DNA of 64,000 bases from UBA1447 sp002329225 (lineage in GTDB: Bacteria > Bacillota > Clostridia > Oscillospirales > Acutalibacteraceae). A program made the position numbers and the translations under genes. The notes under the pieces were generated by a model that saw only the letters and a list, made by a program, of their open reading frames with translations, did no database searches and had not been told where the DNA came from. The DNA lies in NCBI GenBank assembly GCA_050946835.1, contig JBMNVN010000004.1, forward strand, positions 124,001 through 188,000, read 5' to 3'. Of this stretch, positions 50,802 to 59,245 are shown one piece after another; position 1 is the first letter of the stretch; each line of letters starts with the position of its first letter.

Positions 50802-51443
50802 TTACTCAAGCGTAGTATCACGCCTTCGGATTGCGATACCCAGACTGCGCGCATCGGAGACAAGTTCCGTACGGGTCTTAAAGCCGGTTTTGTCCAGCAG
50901 ATGCTGCACATGACTTTTCACTGTTCCGACAGAAATGTGGAGCCGTTCGGCGATGGCAGCATTGCTGTCCCCGGTGGTAAGTTCCTTAAGGACATCCAAC
51001 TCCCGTTCGGTGAACTCATGGTTCGTAGTGTTGCCAATGTGAACCAGCGGCGTTTCGTCGGGGTAGATATTCTCGCCCGCCATTGTCCGCTCCATAACAT
51101 CCAGTATATCGTCTTTGTGACCGTCCTTATACCAGAAGGAATCCACGCCGATTCTTCTCGCTCTCTCAAGCCACGAATATTCCGGCATTGAGGTAACTAT
51201 AATGATTTTGATTTTCGGGAACTGTTTTTTAATCTCCTCCGCAGCTACAAGACCGCTGTGACCAAGTTTAGTTATTACATCCATCAGGATTAAATCTACG
51301 GGCCTGTTACGGCATACGGAAAATGCGGCTGAGGCGTTATCGACGGAGAGAAGATGATGAAAATTCTCGTTGGAATTGACATAGATTTCAAATAGTTGCC
51401 GCGGCATATCCTGGTCTTCCACAATCAATACCTCGTATGCCAT
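50802..51443 (-). CDS. NarL/LuxR-type response regulator
   Basis: 213 residues. N-terminal receiver with the acidic pair in IVEDQD, phospho-acceptor Asp in DLILMDVIT (about residue 55), Thr in IIIVTSMPE and Lys in FWYKDG. C-terminal LuxR HTH (residues about 148-205): FTERELDVLKELTTGDSNAAIAERLHISVGTVKSHVQHLLDKT. It should bind DNA when phosphorylated. It lies downstream of the two sensor genes on the same strand, 140 bases after the kinase, so the three form one signalling module. Confidence 0.94.
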   Translation of the reverse strand: MAYEVLIVEDQDMPRQLFEIYVNSNENFHHLLSVDNASAAFSVCRNRPVDLILMDVITKLGHSGLVAAEEIKKQFPKIKIIIVTSMPEYSWLERARRIGVDSFWYKDGHKDDILDVMERTMAGENIYPDETPLVHIGNTTNHEFTERELDVLKELTTGDSNAAIAERLHISVGTVKSHVQHLLDKTGFKTRTELVSDARSLGIAIRRRDTTLE

Positions 51444-51583
51444 GTTTAAGCACCTCCATCTGACCGTTTTTTTTAAACATTCGGCAGCAAAGAATTTTGC
51501 AATTTTTCTTCCTCATCTGTAATTCTATGGCATAAATCGCAAATAAACATCTGCCGAACAGCTGATTTTACTGATTTTGCGGA

Positions 51584-52816
51584 TTATTTAGTAAAGTGCA
51601 AATAAAGTTTAAATGTTTCTCCCGTCTCGACCGATAAGGATGCACCTTCATCGCCGGCAAGGCGGGAAAGATTTGCAAGTCCGCCCGTGAAGCGTACATC
51701 TTCTAACGGAATAATCCCGTCATTTTCAAAACCGCAGTAAAAGATTGTTTCCGAGTCAGAAAAAAATATTTCCATTTTTTCTGCTCCGGCGTGCTTAGCT
51801 GCGTTGATCAAAGCTTCTTGTGCGGTAGCAAAGAACAAATCTTGTTGCCTTTTTGTAAGTACATCAGGCAAAGATGCTCGCCATATCAGACGGATATCAA
51901 GCGCCTGAGCAAGCCGTTCGAGCCGGTTTGAGGCATCGTTTTTCTTTTCTTCATTCGCTTCCAGACACATAAGCATGGTGTTTTTCTCCCACAAAGAGAA
52001 AATATGATCCAAGACCTCCGCATCCTCACCATCAGCTGCAACCGTGTGTAGCATCAACCGATTCATCTCATCGTGAATGTTTACTTTCGCCTGTAGGATT
52101 TCCTGCCTGCGTACAATATCATCTATCCTGTGAGTATATTTTTGAAGTTCTCTGTTCAAACGGGCAATTTCTGCCGTATCTATTTCCAGCGCTTCGGTTT
52201 TTGCATATTCCTCCGTAATATCTGAAGCAATCATCTCGTGAAGACATTCCCCATCAAAGGGGATGTCCCGGCAGACGAAGCGCCAGACTCTATCATCGAC
52301 GGCCAGAATCCCGTCCGACACAGCGTTACGTAGGATATTGCCATTCAACAAAGGCTGTTTCGTCAGTGCAATACACAGCCGATTCATATAGATGTTTGAG
52401 AAAATTACCCGCCCGCCATCATGCCAGTAGCAGATACCGCAGGGCATTTTGTCTGCACATTGCTTAATAGCTATCGGCGTGATATACGTTTTAGCATAGC
52501 GGACATTCAAAACAAAAAGTAACATTGCTGCCAGAGAAAGTATAGCAAGCATCAGCAACCATAAAAGCCAGGGAAGCTCGCCAAGTTTTGTGCCGGCAAC
52601 AGAGGCACCGCCCGTCTTCCGGCAAAGATAAATATCAAAAATTATTTGCCACAGAAAATACGCCGCTGTAAAGGTCAGCAAAGTGAAAGCGGCCAAGCCG
52701 TTCCTTTTTAGAAAGAGCGCTGACACAATCCCGATGATAGCGGTCAAGCACAGCAAAAGTGCCCAGAGTGAAAAGGTTGCGCGAAAAAGAGGTGAAAGCG
52801 CAGCGAAAGATATCAT
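51584..52816 (-). CDS. Membrane sensor histidine kinase (HisKA_3-like)
   Basis: About 410 residues from the ATG at 52814-52816 (GGGAGG 9 bases upstream), which overlaps the stop of the upstream gene as ATGA. Four hydrophobic helices (residues 1-115) precede a PAS-like part (about 125-210, MPCGICYWHDGGRVIFSNIYMNRLC), a coiled coil, and the phospho-acceptor His in KVNIHDEMNR (about 248). An ATP-binding domain follows: TAQEALINAAKHAGAEK (N box) and FTGGLANLSRLA. It is the likely partner of the response regulator. The signal is unknown. Confidence 0.85.
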   Translation of the reverse strand: MISFAALSPLFRATFSLWALLLCLTAIIGIVSALFLKRNGLAAFTLLTFTAAYFLWQIIFDIYLCRKTGGASVAGTKLGELPWLLWLLMLAILSLAAMLLFVLNVRYAKTYITPIAIKQCADKMPCGICYWHDGGRVIFSNIYMNRLCIALTKQPLLNGNILRNAVSDGILAVDDRVWRFVCRDIPFDGECLHEMIASDITEEYAKTEALEIDTAEIARLNRELQKYTHRIDDIVRRQEILQAKVNIHDEMNRLMLHTVAADGEDAEVLDHIFSLWEKNTMLMCLEANEEKKNDASNRLERLAQALDIRLIWRASLPDVLTKRQQDLFFATAQEALINAAKHAGAEKMEIFFSDSETIFYCGFENDGIIPLEDVRFTGGLANLSRLAGDEGASLSVETGETFKLYLHFTK

Positions 52817-54483
52817 ACGGCAGCACCTCCCGCCGGCAGTGTTAAACAAATATAGGTAACATTGTCCTCATATTCCAATAGGGTCTTGACACCGACAAGT
52901 GACAGCTTTTCTTCAACGGATTCCGTAAATGAGGCTCTCAGGTTCTCTAATGTCAGTTTTAAAATAGCGCCGCTGCATCCGGAAAAGTTGACAAATACGC
53001 CGCGCAATGAATAGAGATTCATTTCCAGAAGTGTTCTGAAGGCTTCAAAGACAGTGAGCGCCGCATCGACAGAAACTGAACCTTGAGCATTATTGAGCAT
53101 CTCCGCAGGTATTCCGCAGATGTTAAGATAACGAAGCATCTCCGCAAAGGAAAGCGCAAGTTCGCCGACTCCGATAATCTTACTGTCCTCCGAAATTAAC
53201 ATAAGATTTGCGTATCGCTTAATGTAGGCGCCCAGCAACACTATATGCTTGCGGCTTTTATCCTTAAATGCTCTGTCGGACGAACTGCGCGCCTCCGCCG
53301 CAAGGTGCGAAATTAACTGCGACGTACTTTGCGTACACTCAGCGATTTTATCGTAAACTAATGTACGCTGTTCAATCTTCGCCTGTTTTTCCCGGAGTTC
53401 ATTTTGCAGACGGGTCAATTCGACTTCTTCGGATAGCCTTTTTTTAATTTCAGTCAACTCCGCATTTAAACGGTCCGGCTCCGAAACATCGTCCTGCCAG
53501 AAACCAAAACCGCCGGGGATTTCTATTCTGTGCAGTATTGAATGTTCACCGATTCGTGTGCCATCCGGGGCGGAAAACTGCTCCCGTGTCAAATCGGCGG
53601 CGGTAGCGGATTTATAGACAGGCGTTCCCGAACGGTCGGTTATCTGTAGGGAAATTGATGACACCATTAACAGCTTGCGGTACCCTTCATTCATCGGGAT
53701 AAGCCCAAGCTGAATACAGCATTCCAACACACCTGCCACCATAAAGCAGAGAACCTCGGGATACTCTACAGCGTTGCCGTACTTCAGTTCCGGCATATTA
53801 CCGGTGGTAATGAGAACTATCATAATAATTCCGGTTACAAACGGAAGCAGAATCAACCATGCATTCTTTTTTGAGCTGCCGACACGGCATTTAATAATCA
53901 TAATCGTTACCGAAAGAAAATAAAGTAACGATTCCCATACTGTAACAGCAAAATGTCCCCAGCCATAGGAATAGTCTTCGTCCCAATTTTCAAAACCCGG
54001 ATTAAAGCGAAAAACATGCTGATGAAAATCGTTTGTCAAAACGATTAGGATAAGGATTACGGTGACTATTAGCATCAAGTGGTATTTTTGCGGAACGTGT
54101 TGCTCTTCGTTTGTAGAAATGAGAAGTGACATATAAAAGGTAAATAAAGGAATAAGCAGCATAGGCACATAGTAAAGATACCATGTGTAACGTTTCAGCA
54201 CATCCACCTCCGCAAAAACGCTGTACTTTATTCCGCGAAGAATAATCAGAAGAAGTATCATCCACAGAACGGCATTCATCATTACTTTCAGTCTGCCCGG
54301 GCGAGCCACTCGATAGGAATAGTACAGTAACAGTCCAGTACAAAGAATAAACAGGTATATCGTGGAAAAATTCCGTGTGGGGAATCTGTCCGAAAATATG
54401 TATTTAAACGGCAAAATACCGCTTGCAATCAGAAGCAGATAGTAGAATGCCAAACGCTTCAGAACCTTTTTGACTTCATTCAT
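52813..54483 (-). CDS. 7TM sensor-like protein, kinase module absent or degenerate
   Basis: 556 residues. Seven or eight membrane helices (residues about 10-260) resembling the N-terminal 7TM sensor of histidine kinases. Then a PAS-like segment (MVSSISLQITDRSGTPVYKSA), a coiled coil (about 340-395), and a C-terminal domain in which neither the H-box nor N/G boxes of a kinase can be seen. The C-terminus resembles the ATPase fold only weakly (DNVTYICLTLPAGGAAV). It overlaps the kinase gene by 4 bases and is the first gene of the operon. It probably senses and modulates its partner kinase. Confidence 0.72.
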   Translation of the reverse strand: MNEVKKVLKRLAFYYLLLIASGILPFKYIFSDRFPTRNFSTIYLFILCTGLLLYYSYRVARPGRLKVMMNAVLWMILLLIILRGIKYSVFAEVDVLKRYTWYLYYVPMLLIPLFTFYMSLLISTNEEQHVPQKYHLMLIVTVILILIVLTNDFHQHVFRFNPGFENWDEDYSYGWGHFAVTVWESLLYFLSVTIMIIKCRVGSSKKNAWLILLPFVTGIIMIVLITTGNMPELKYGNAVEYPEVLCFMVAGVLECCIQLGLIPMNEGYRKLLMVSSISLQITDRSGTPVYKSATAADLTREQFSAPDGTRIGEHSILHRIEIPGGFGFWQDDVSEPDRLNAELTEIKKRLSEEVELTRLQNELREKQAKIEQRTLVYDKIAECTQSTSQLISHLAAEARSSSDRAFKDKSRKHIVLLGAYIKRYANLMLISEDSKIIGVGELALSFAEMLRYLNICGIPAEMLNNAQGSVSVDAALTVFEAFRTLLEMNLYSLRGVFVNFSGCSGAILKLTLENLRASFTESVEEKLSLVGVKTLLEYEDNVTYICLTLPAGGAAV

Positions 54484-54699
54484 TTTGACTGTCCTCCGGC
54501 ATTATATTGCGGTTACTTAATTATACCAAGTGCAAACTCTCGGCTCAATTCAATTTAAATTATTTTATAGACTTTATCGGTTTAAGCAAAATGTCCGTTG
54601 CGAATTGTATTTTTCCGCAACAGCCTGTATACTTTTATCGTAAATTATGAATCAACAGTTCATCGCTTGTAAAGACAATCTATAAGGAGGAAACATTAA

Positions 54700-56019
54700 A
54701 TGGAAATCTTAAGAATACTTCTTTGTTGGGCAATCTCAATTCTGTCAATGTTCAATCTCTACCCCGGACCCGTGGCGGGCAATACGGTTGTGTTGGACGA
54801 CAGTGAACAACCCGTCTTGCGTTTTGTGGTATGCAGCGACATCCACATAAAGGACAGCCGCGATACCCGGGAATACGAGCGGCTTGAAAAACTGTTTGAA
54901 TATTCTTACCGCTATGCCGAGAGCAAACCCTACTCCTCCATTGATGCCTTTGTTTTTGTGGGAGACATCATAGACACCGGAACAAAAGTTCAGGCGGATT
55001 ATTTAAATGAGATTGTCGGCAATTATAAAGACCCGGAAACACCCCTGCTTTGCGTTTATGACAATCACGATGTATGGAACAACGGCACCGTTGCTCAATG
55101 CGAAGAATGGTTCGGCATTCCGGGCAATGAAGACCGGGTAATCAACGGTTTTCATTTTATAACCGTAAGTTATGACGATGCAAACAAGTCCTATGCTCAT
55201 CGGCTGCCGAGTTTATTCCGGCAACTTAGCAACGCAAAACGGGAAGACCCTCAAAAACCCGTTTTTGTTTTTAATCACCGGCACATTACAGGTACGGTTT
55301 ACGGCAGCGATAGCTGGGGTACGCCCGAGCTTTCCCCCGTACTTAATCTTTTCCCTCAGGTAATTAATTTTTCAGGGCACTCCCACTATGCTATCAACGA
55401 TCCCCGTTCTTGCCATCAGTACTTTTTTACAAGCTTTAACTGCGGCACACTCTCTTACCTGGAGCAGGAAAAAGGCATGAGCTACGGCTCGGTGCCGCCG
55501 GGGGCGGCGAATGTCGCCGGCTTTTATATTGTGGAAGTTTTTGCAGACAACAGTGTAGCCGTATTACCTTTTAATATAATCACAGGTGACTTTTTTAAAG
55601 TTCCCTCATCCTATGAAGACGGACAACTTATATATTACATAACAAACCCGAGCGACCGCTCCGGCTTCAGCTACACAACCAAACGCTATCAAACTGCGGA
55701 CAGACCGGTTTGGCCTGCCGACGCTACCCCCGAGTTCACCGATGTTACGGCAAATCAGGCAACGCTCAGCTTTCCCCAAGCACTCGACGGTGAGGAAATC
55801 CACCAATATCGCGTAGTTTTAATGAAGGGGCTTACCGTAGTTGGCACCTACAGATTTTGGTCGGAATTCTATTTTGAACCCATGCCCGAAACCGTGAGCT
55901 GGACATTTAACGACTTAAAACCCGACACTAAATACACGGTTATAATTACCGGTTTCGACACCTATATGAACAGCACACTGCGCCCCCTTACGGCATCATT
56001 CACAACCGCAGCGGAATAA
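54700..56019 (+). CDS. Secreted calcineurin-like phosphoesterase with C-terminal FN3-like domain
   Basis: 439 residues. An N-terminal signal peptide (about residues 1-25) is followed by the metallophosphatase core: SDIHIKD (about 45), VGDIIDTG (about 88), DNHDVW (where most relatives have GNHD), NHRHITG and GHSHY (about 225). The C-terminal 85 residues (PEFTDVTANQATLSFPQALDGE through PDTKYTVIITGFD) have the pattern of a fibronectin type III domain. It acts outside the membrane on an unknown phosphoester. AAGGAGG precedes the ATG. Confidence 0.87.
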   Translation: MEILRILLCWAISILSMFNLYPGPVAGNTVVLDDSEQPVLRFVVCSDIHIKDSRDTREYERLEKLFEYSYRYAESKPYSSIDAFVFVGDIIDTGTKVQADYLNEIVGNYKDPETPLLCVYDNHDVWNNGTVAQCEEWFGIPGNEDRVINGFHFITVSYDDANKSYAHRLPSLFRQLSNAKREDPQKPVFVFNHRHITGTVYGSDSWGTPELSPVLNLFPQVINFSGHSHYAINDPRSCHQYFFTSFNCGTLSYLEQEKGMSYGSVPPGAANVAGFYIVEVFADNSVAVLPFNIITGDFFKVPSSYEDGQLIYYITNPSDRSGFSYTTKRYQTADRPVWPADATPEFTDVTANQATLSFPQALDGEEIHQYRVVLMKGLTVVGTYRFWSEFYFEPMPETVSWTFNDLKPDTKYTVIITGFDTYMNSTLRPLTASFTTAAE

Positions 56020-56099
56020 GTTTTTATTTCAGTTTTATTTCAGAAAAATTGTTGCCGGCGGGAGCGCTTTTTCAGCCCTTTCCGCCGGTCTATTTTTGC

Positions 56100-56128
56100 T
56101 TGATATTATTCGAAAAATCCCGTATAAT
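56100..56128 (+). promoter_or_regulatory. Promoter of SRP RNA (and dnaX)
   Basis: TTGATA (56100-56105), 17-base spacer, TATAAT (56123-56128); transcript start about 56135. Confidence 0.8.
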
Positions 56129-56156
56129 ATACGCAGCACCGCAGAGTTGTGCTTTG

Positions 56157-56281
56157 GTCGGGTCATGCGGCGTGCGGGTCCTGCGCGACAAGGCGCCGAG
56201 AACCATGTCAGGCGGGGAACCGAGCAGCATTAATCGGTTTGCATTGTGCGCCGCAGATTGCCTGCCGCCGTATGACCCGGT
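56157..56281 (+). ncRNA. ffs: Signal recognition particle RNA, small bacterial type
   Basis: The conserved SRP core is plain: GAACCATGTCAGG, a CGG-GGAA-CCG stem with GGAA tetraloop (56213-56222), then AGCAGCATTAA on the 3' side (asymmetric loop that binds Ffh). The closing helix GGGTCATGCGGCG (56160-56172) pairs with CGCCGTATGACCC (56266-56278). Its position directly before dnaX is the Bacillota arrangement. The transcript probably runs from about 56135 to the T-run at 56296-56302. It partners Ffh in membrane protein targeting. Confidence 0.95.
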
Positions 56282-56318
56282 TAAAGGCGGCTCTGTTTTT
56301 TTAAAGGCGGGTTCGCTG

Positions 56319-58061
56319 ATGTATCAGGCGCTTTACAGAAAGTACCGGCCCAAAACTTTTGAGGATATTGTAGGGCAGGAACACATCACCGTCACTCTGG
56401 CCAGAGAGGTGGAGCGGGGGAAGATTTCCCATGCCTATCTTTTTACCGGCTCCAGAGGGACGGGTAAGACGAGTTGTGCCAAAATACTTGCCAAGGCGGT
56501 CAATTGCCTGAACCCTAAAAACGGGGACCCCTGCAACGAGTGTGAGATTTGTCTGGACATTGACAGCGGTGCGATAACCGACGTGATGGAAATTGACGCC
56601 GCCAGCAACAACGGAGTGGAAAACATTCGGGACCTTATTGATTCCACCGTGTTTACACCTGTGCGTGCAAAATACAGGGTTTATATCATGGACGAGGTTC
56701 ATATGCTTTCCACTGCGGCAAGCAACGCCTTTTTAAAAACTCTGGAAGAACCTCGGGAACATGTGATTTTTATTTTAGCCACCACAGACCCCCACAAGGT
56801 TTTACCGACGGTGCGCTCCCGCTGCCAAAAATTTGATTTTAAGCGGATTCAGCCCGATGATATTGCAAAACGCTTAGCCTATATCGCAAAGGAAGAGGGC
56901 TTGATTTTAGATGAAAAGGCCGCATCTTTAATTGCACGCATAGCGGACGGCGCATTGCGGGATGCCGTGTCTTTGCTTGACCTCTGCGCCTCTTCCGGCA
57001 AAAACATCGGTTTACAAACCGTGAACGATATTGCCGGTATAGCGGATAAACGCTTTTTGTTTGACCTGACGGAATACATACGTCAAAGGGATGCGGGGAA
57101 AGCTCTGATCCTGTTGGCCGATTTATATCGGGATTATATAGACATGGCGGTTTTAAGTGCGGAGCTCATAGACCACCTTCGCTCTTTAATGATCATCAAA
57201 ACCACCGCAGACGCTTTTTCTCTGCTTGTTTGCACAAAAGAAGAGTTCGAGCGTCTTAAACAACAGGCGGCGGGGTTTACCCTGCAGGAAATTTTCAGTT
57301 TTATGTCTTTGCTGGAAGATACCGTCAACAACATGGCAAAGGGATACAACAAAAGAACGGAACTGGAGTTGGCGCTGATAAGATTATGCGCCCAACCTCC
57401 GGCTTACGGATATAAAGACTTACTCCAACGGGTGGAAAATTTGGAAAACTCTCTTTCATCGGGACAAATCACCGTGCCGCAAACCTTTAACGCTCCGGCG
57501 GAAATTTCCGGATTTAAGGATAAAGCGGAAGATATTTCCGATATTGAAGAAAAAGCTGAAACCGAGTTTGAAACGCCGGAGACTCTATTTGACATAACTC
57601 CCTTACCTGAAACTGAAAACACCGTTGAAGAAATCCAAGAAGAAAAGCAAACGAAAACGGAGACCGATACGGATTTCTGTTCGGAGCCGGTTGAGACTGC
57701 TCCCGAAAAGCGGGAAAAAGCAGAAAATGCCGATGAAAACGGCAGAAACGCCCTTGATTGTTGGGACAAGATTCTGAAAATTATTTTTTCCAAAAATCCG
57801 GTTCTTTGGGCTTTTTTGGAAAAGTCTATAACAGCTATAGACAATAACACCTTGTATATTTACCTGGAAAATCCGGAAGGCGCCCGTGCTTTTTTAGAAA
57901 AACCTGAACAAAAAAACCTTTTGTTTGATACAGTTTTTGATTGTTGTTCAATTAAATATAAAATTGAGATAAAAGAAGCTGAAAGGCCGATTGCCGGATT
58001 AAATAAAAGCGATGCCGATAATTTTATGGAGCGTATTAAAAAATTTTCAAATAACGACTGA
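56319..58061 (+). CDS. dnaX: DNA polymerase III subunits gamma/tau
   Basis: Clamp-loader ATPase. 580 residues from the ATG at 56319; a longer frame to 56049 is rejected because it runs through the SRP RNA. MYQALYRKYRPKTFEDIVGQEHI is the classic N-terminus. Walker A GSRGTGKT (residues 44-51), zinc-binding Cys cluster (NCLNPKNGDPCNECEIC), Walker B VYIMDEVHML, sensor-1 and the SRC arginine finger follow. An acidic Glu/Thr-rich linker (about 380-470) separates the C-terminal tau-like part. I see no slippery site for gamma. Confidence 0.97.
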   Translation: MYQALYRKYRPKTFEDIVGQEHITVTLAREVERGKISHAYLFTGSRGTGKTSCAKILAKAVNCLNPKNGDPCNECEICLDIDSGAITDVMEIDAASNNGVENIRDLIDSTVFTPVRAKYRVYIMDEVHMLSTAASNAFLKTLEEPREHVIFILATTDPHKVLPTVRSRCQKFDFKRIQPDDIAKRLAYIAKEEGLILDEKAASLIARIADGALRDAVSLLDLCASSGKNIGLQTVNDIAGIADKRFLFDLTEYIRQRDAGKALILLADLYRDYIDMAVLSAELIDHLRSLMIIKTTADAFSLLVCTKEEFERLKQQAAGFTLQEIFSFMSLLEDTVNNMAKGYNKRTELELALIRLCAQPPAYGYKDLLQRVENLENSLSSGQITVPQTFNAPAEISGFKDKAEDISDIEEKAETEFETPETLFDITPLPETENTVEEIQEEKQTKTETDTDFCSEPVETAPEKREKAENADENGRNALDCWDKILKIIFSKNPVLWAFLEKSITAIDNNTLYIYLENPEGARAFLEKPEQKNLLFDTVFDCCSIKYKIEIKEAERPIAGLNKSDADNFMERIKKFSNND

Positions 58062-58082
58062 CAGATAAGAAGGGAGATTTAA

Positions 58083-58412
58083 ATGAAAGCCAGAATACCG
58101 GGAGCATCTAAAGGGAATATGATGCAGCAACTCCAACAAATGCAGGAAGAAATTGCCCGAATTCAGCAAGAGGTGGAAGAAAGCGAATTTTCCGCAAGCG
58201 TAGGGGGCGGAGCTGTAGAAGTAACCGTTAACGGCCGCCACGAAGCCGTTAAGGTAACACTTAAACCCGAGATCGTAGACCCGGATGATATTGAAATGCT
58301 GGAAGATTTGATTATAGCCGCATTCAACGAAGGTGTAAGAAAAGCCAGCGAAGCAATGGAAAAAAGTCTTGATTCCGCAAAAGGCGGTCTTTCCATCCCG
58401 GGACTTATGTGA
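58083..58412 (+). CDS. YbaB/EbfC nucleoid-associated protein
   Basis: 109 residues of the YbaB/EbfC family, which binds DNA as a dimer. PGASKGNMMQQLQQMQEEIARIQQEVEE, then VTVNGRHEAVKVTLKPEIVDPDDIEMLEDLIIAAFNEG and a Gly-rich GLSIPGLM C-terminus. It sits between dnaX and recR, its usual place, with AGGGAG upstream and 6 bases to recR. Confidence 0.96.
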   Translation: MKARIPGASKGNMMQQLQQMQEEIARIQQEVEESEFSASVGGGAVEVTVNGRHEAVKVTLKPEIVDPDDIEMLEDLIIAAFNEGVRKASEAMEKSLDSAKGGLSIPGLM

Positions 58413-58418
58413 GGCGGT

Positions 58419-59018
58419 ATGTCACAATTTGTAGCACCTTTGGCAAACTTAATAGAACAGTTTGAAAGAATGCCGGGCATTGGCCGTAAAAGCGCTCAGC
58501 GTTTAGCTTATTATATTTTAAATTTACCTCTCGAACAGGCTCAAAAATTTGCCGAAAACATCATTGCCGCTCACGAAAAAATTCGACGCTGCGATATTTG
58601 CTGCGACCTTACGGACAGTCCGATATGTTCGGTTTGTTCTTCTACAACAAGGGATAAGGGCACAATTTGTGTAGTTGAAGATTCCAGAGACGTTGCGGCA
58701 ATTGAAAGAACACATGAATACAAAGGCGTTTATCATGTTTTACACGGAGTAATATCCCCGATGAACAATATCGGACCGGGGGATATAGCCGTTAAAGAGC
58801 TCATCAGCCGTATGAATTCGGAGGATTTAAAAGAGGTTATTATGGCTACAAACCCCACTGTTGAGGGTGAAGCCACGGCCATGTATATCTCAAGGCTTAT
58901 TAAACCCATGGGTATACCCGTTACCCGTCTTGCCTACGGAGTCCCCGTAGGAGCCGATTTGGAGTACGCCGACGAAGTTACTTTATTACGTGCTTTGGAA
59001 GGACGCAGGGAAATTTAA
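58419..59018 (+). CDS. recR: Recombination mediator RecR
   Basis: Acts with RecF/RecO in recombinational repair. 199 residues, normal length. Helix-hairpin-helix PGIGRKSAQRLAYYIL near the N-terminus, the four-Cys zinc finger CDICCDLTDSPICSVC (about residue 55) and the Toprim motif ICVVEDSRDVAAIERTHEYKGVYHVL (about 85). It is followed by the origin-like region. Confidence 0.97.
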   Translation: MSQFVAPLANLIEQFERMPGIGRKSAQRLAYYILNLPLEQAQKFAENIIAAHEKIRRCDICCDLTDSPICSVCSSTTRDKGTICVVEDSRDVAAIERTHEYKGVYHVLHGVISPMNNIGPGDIAVKELISRMNSEDLKEVIMATNPTVEGEATAMYISRLIKPMGIPVTRLAYGVPVGADLEYADEVTLLRALEGRREI

Positions 59019-59245
59019 CTTTTTCCACAAGTTATTCTTTTTCCACAGCCGGTTTTAAACAATTTCCACAGTGTTAATTAAAACTTTTTAATTAACAACA
59101 GTTTTTTAACAACTTTTCAAATCGTTATTTTTAACGTAAACTTTGCTCCTCAACATCTTCAACCGTTTTCCACAATTTCAACATCCCCTACTACTATTAC
59201 TATTATATATATATTACTTAATTATCTATTTAGGAGGCAGATTAA
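59019..59245. promoter_or_regulatory. oriC: Origin-like region (DnaA boxes, C-rich spacer, DnaA-trios) upstream of dnaN
   Basis: Four DnaA-box-like 9-mers on the plus strand: TTTTCCACA at 59021, 59039 and 59166, and ATTTCCACA at 59062. The last is followed by a C-rich stretch (to 59188) and by CTA CTA CTA TTA CTA TTA (59188-59205), which on the complement reads as six DnaA-trios, then AT-only sequence. That is the order of the basal unwinding system of Bacillus subtilis oriC. An inverted repeat of GTTAATTAAAA lies at about 59073. The region also contains the dnaN ribosome binding site (TAGGAGG). Confidence 0.75.

Noticed and set aside
56049..56318. N-terminal extension of DnaX by 90 residues
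   Set aside because: The extension is the SRP RNA gene and its promoter read through in frame; the family N-terminus starts at 56319.
59073..59097. Inverted repeat of GTTAATTAAAA as terminator of recR
   Set aside because: AT-only stem with a very short loop inside the origin-like region; more likely part of the easily melted DNA.
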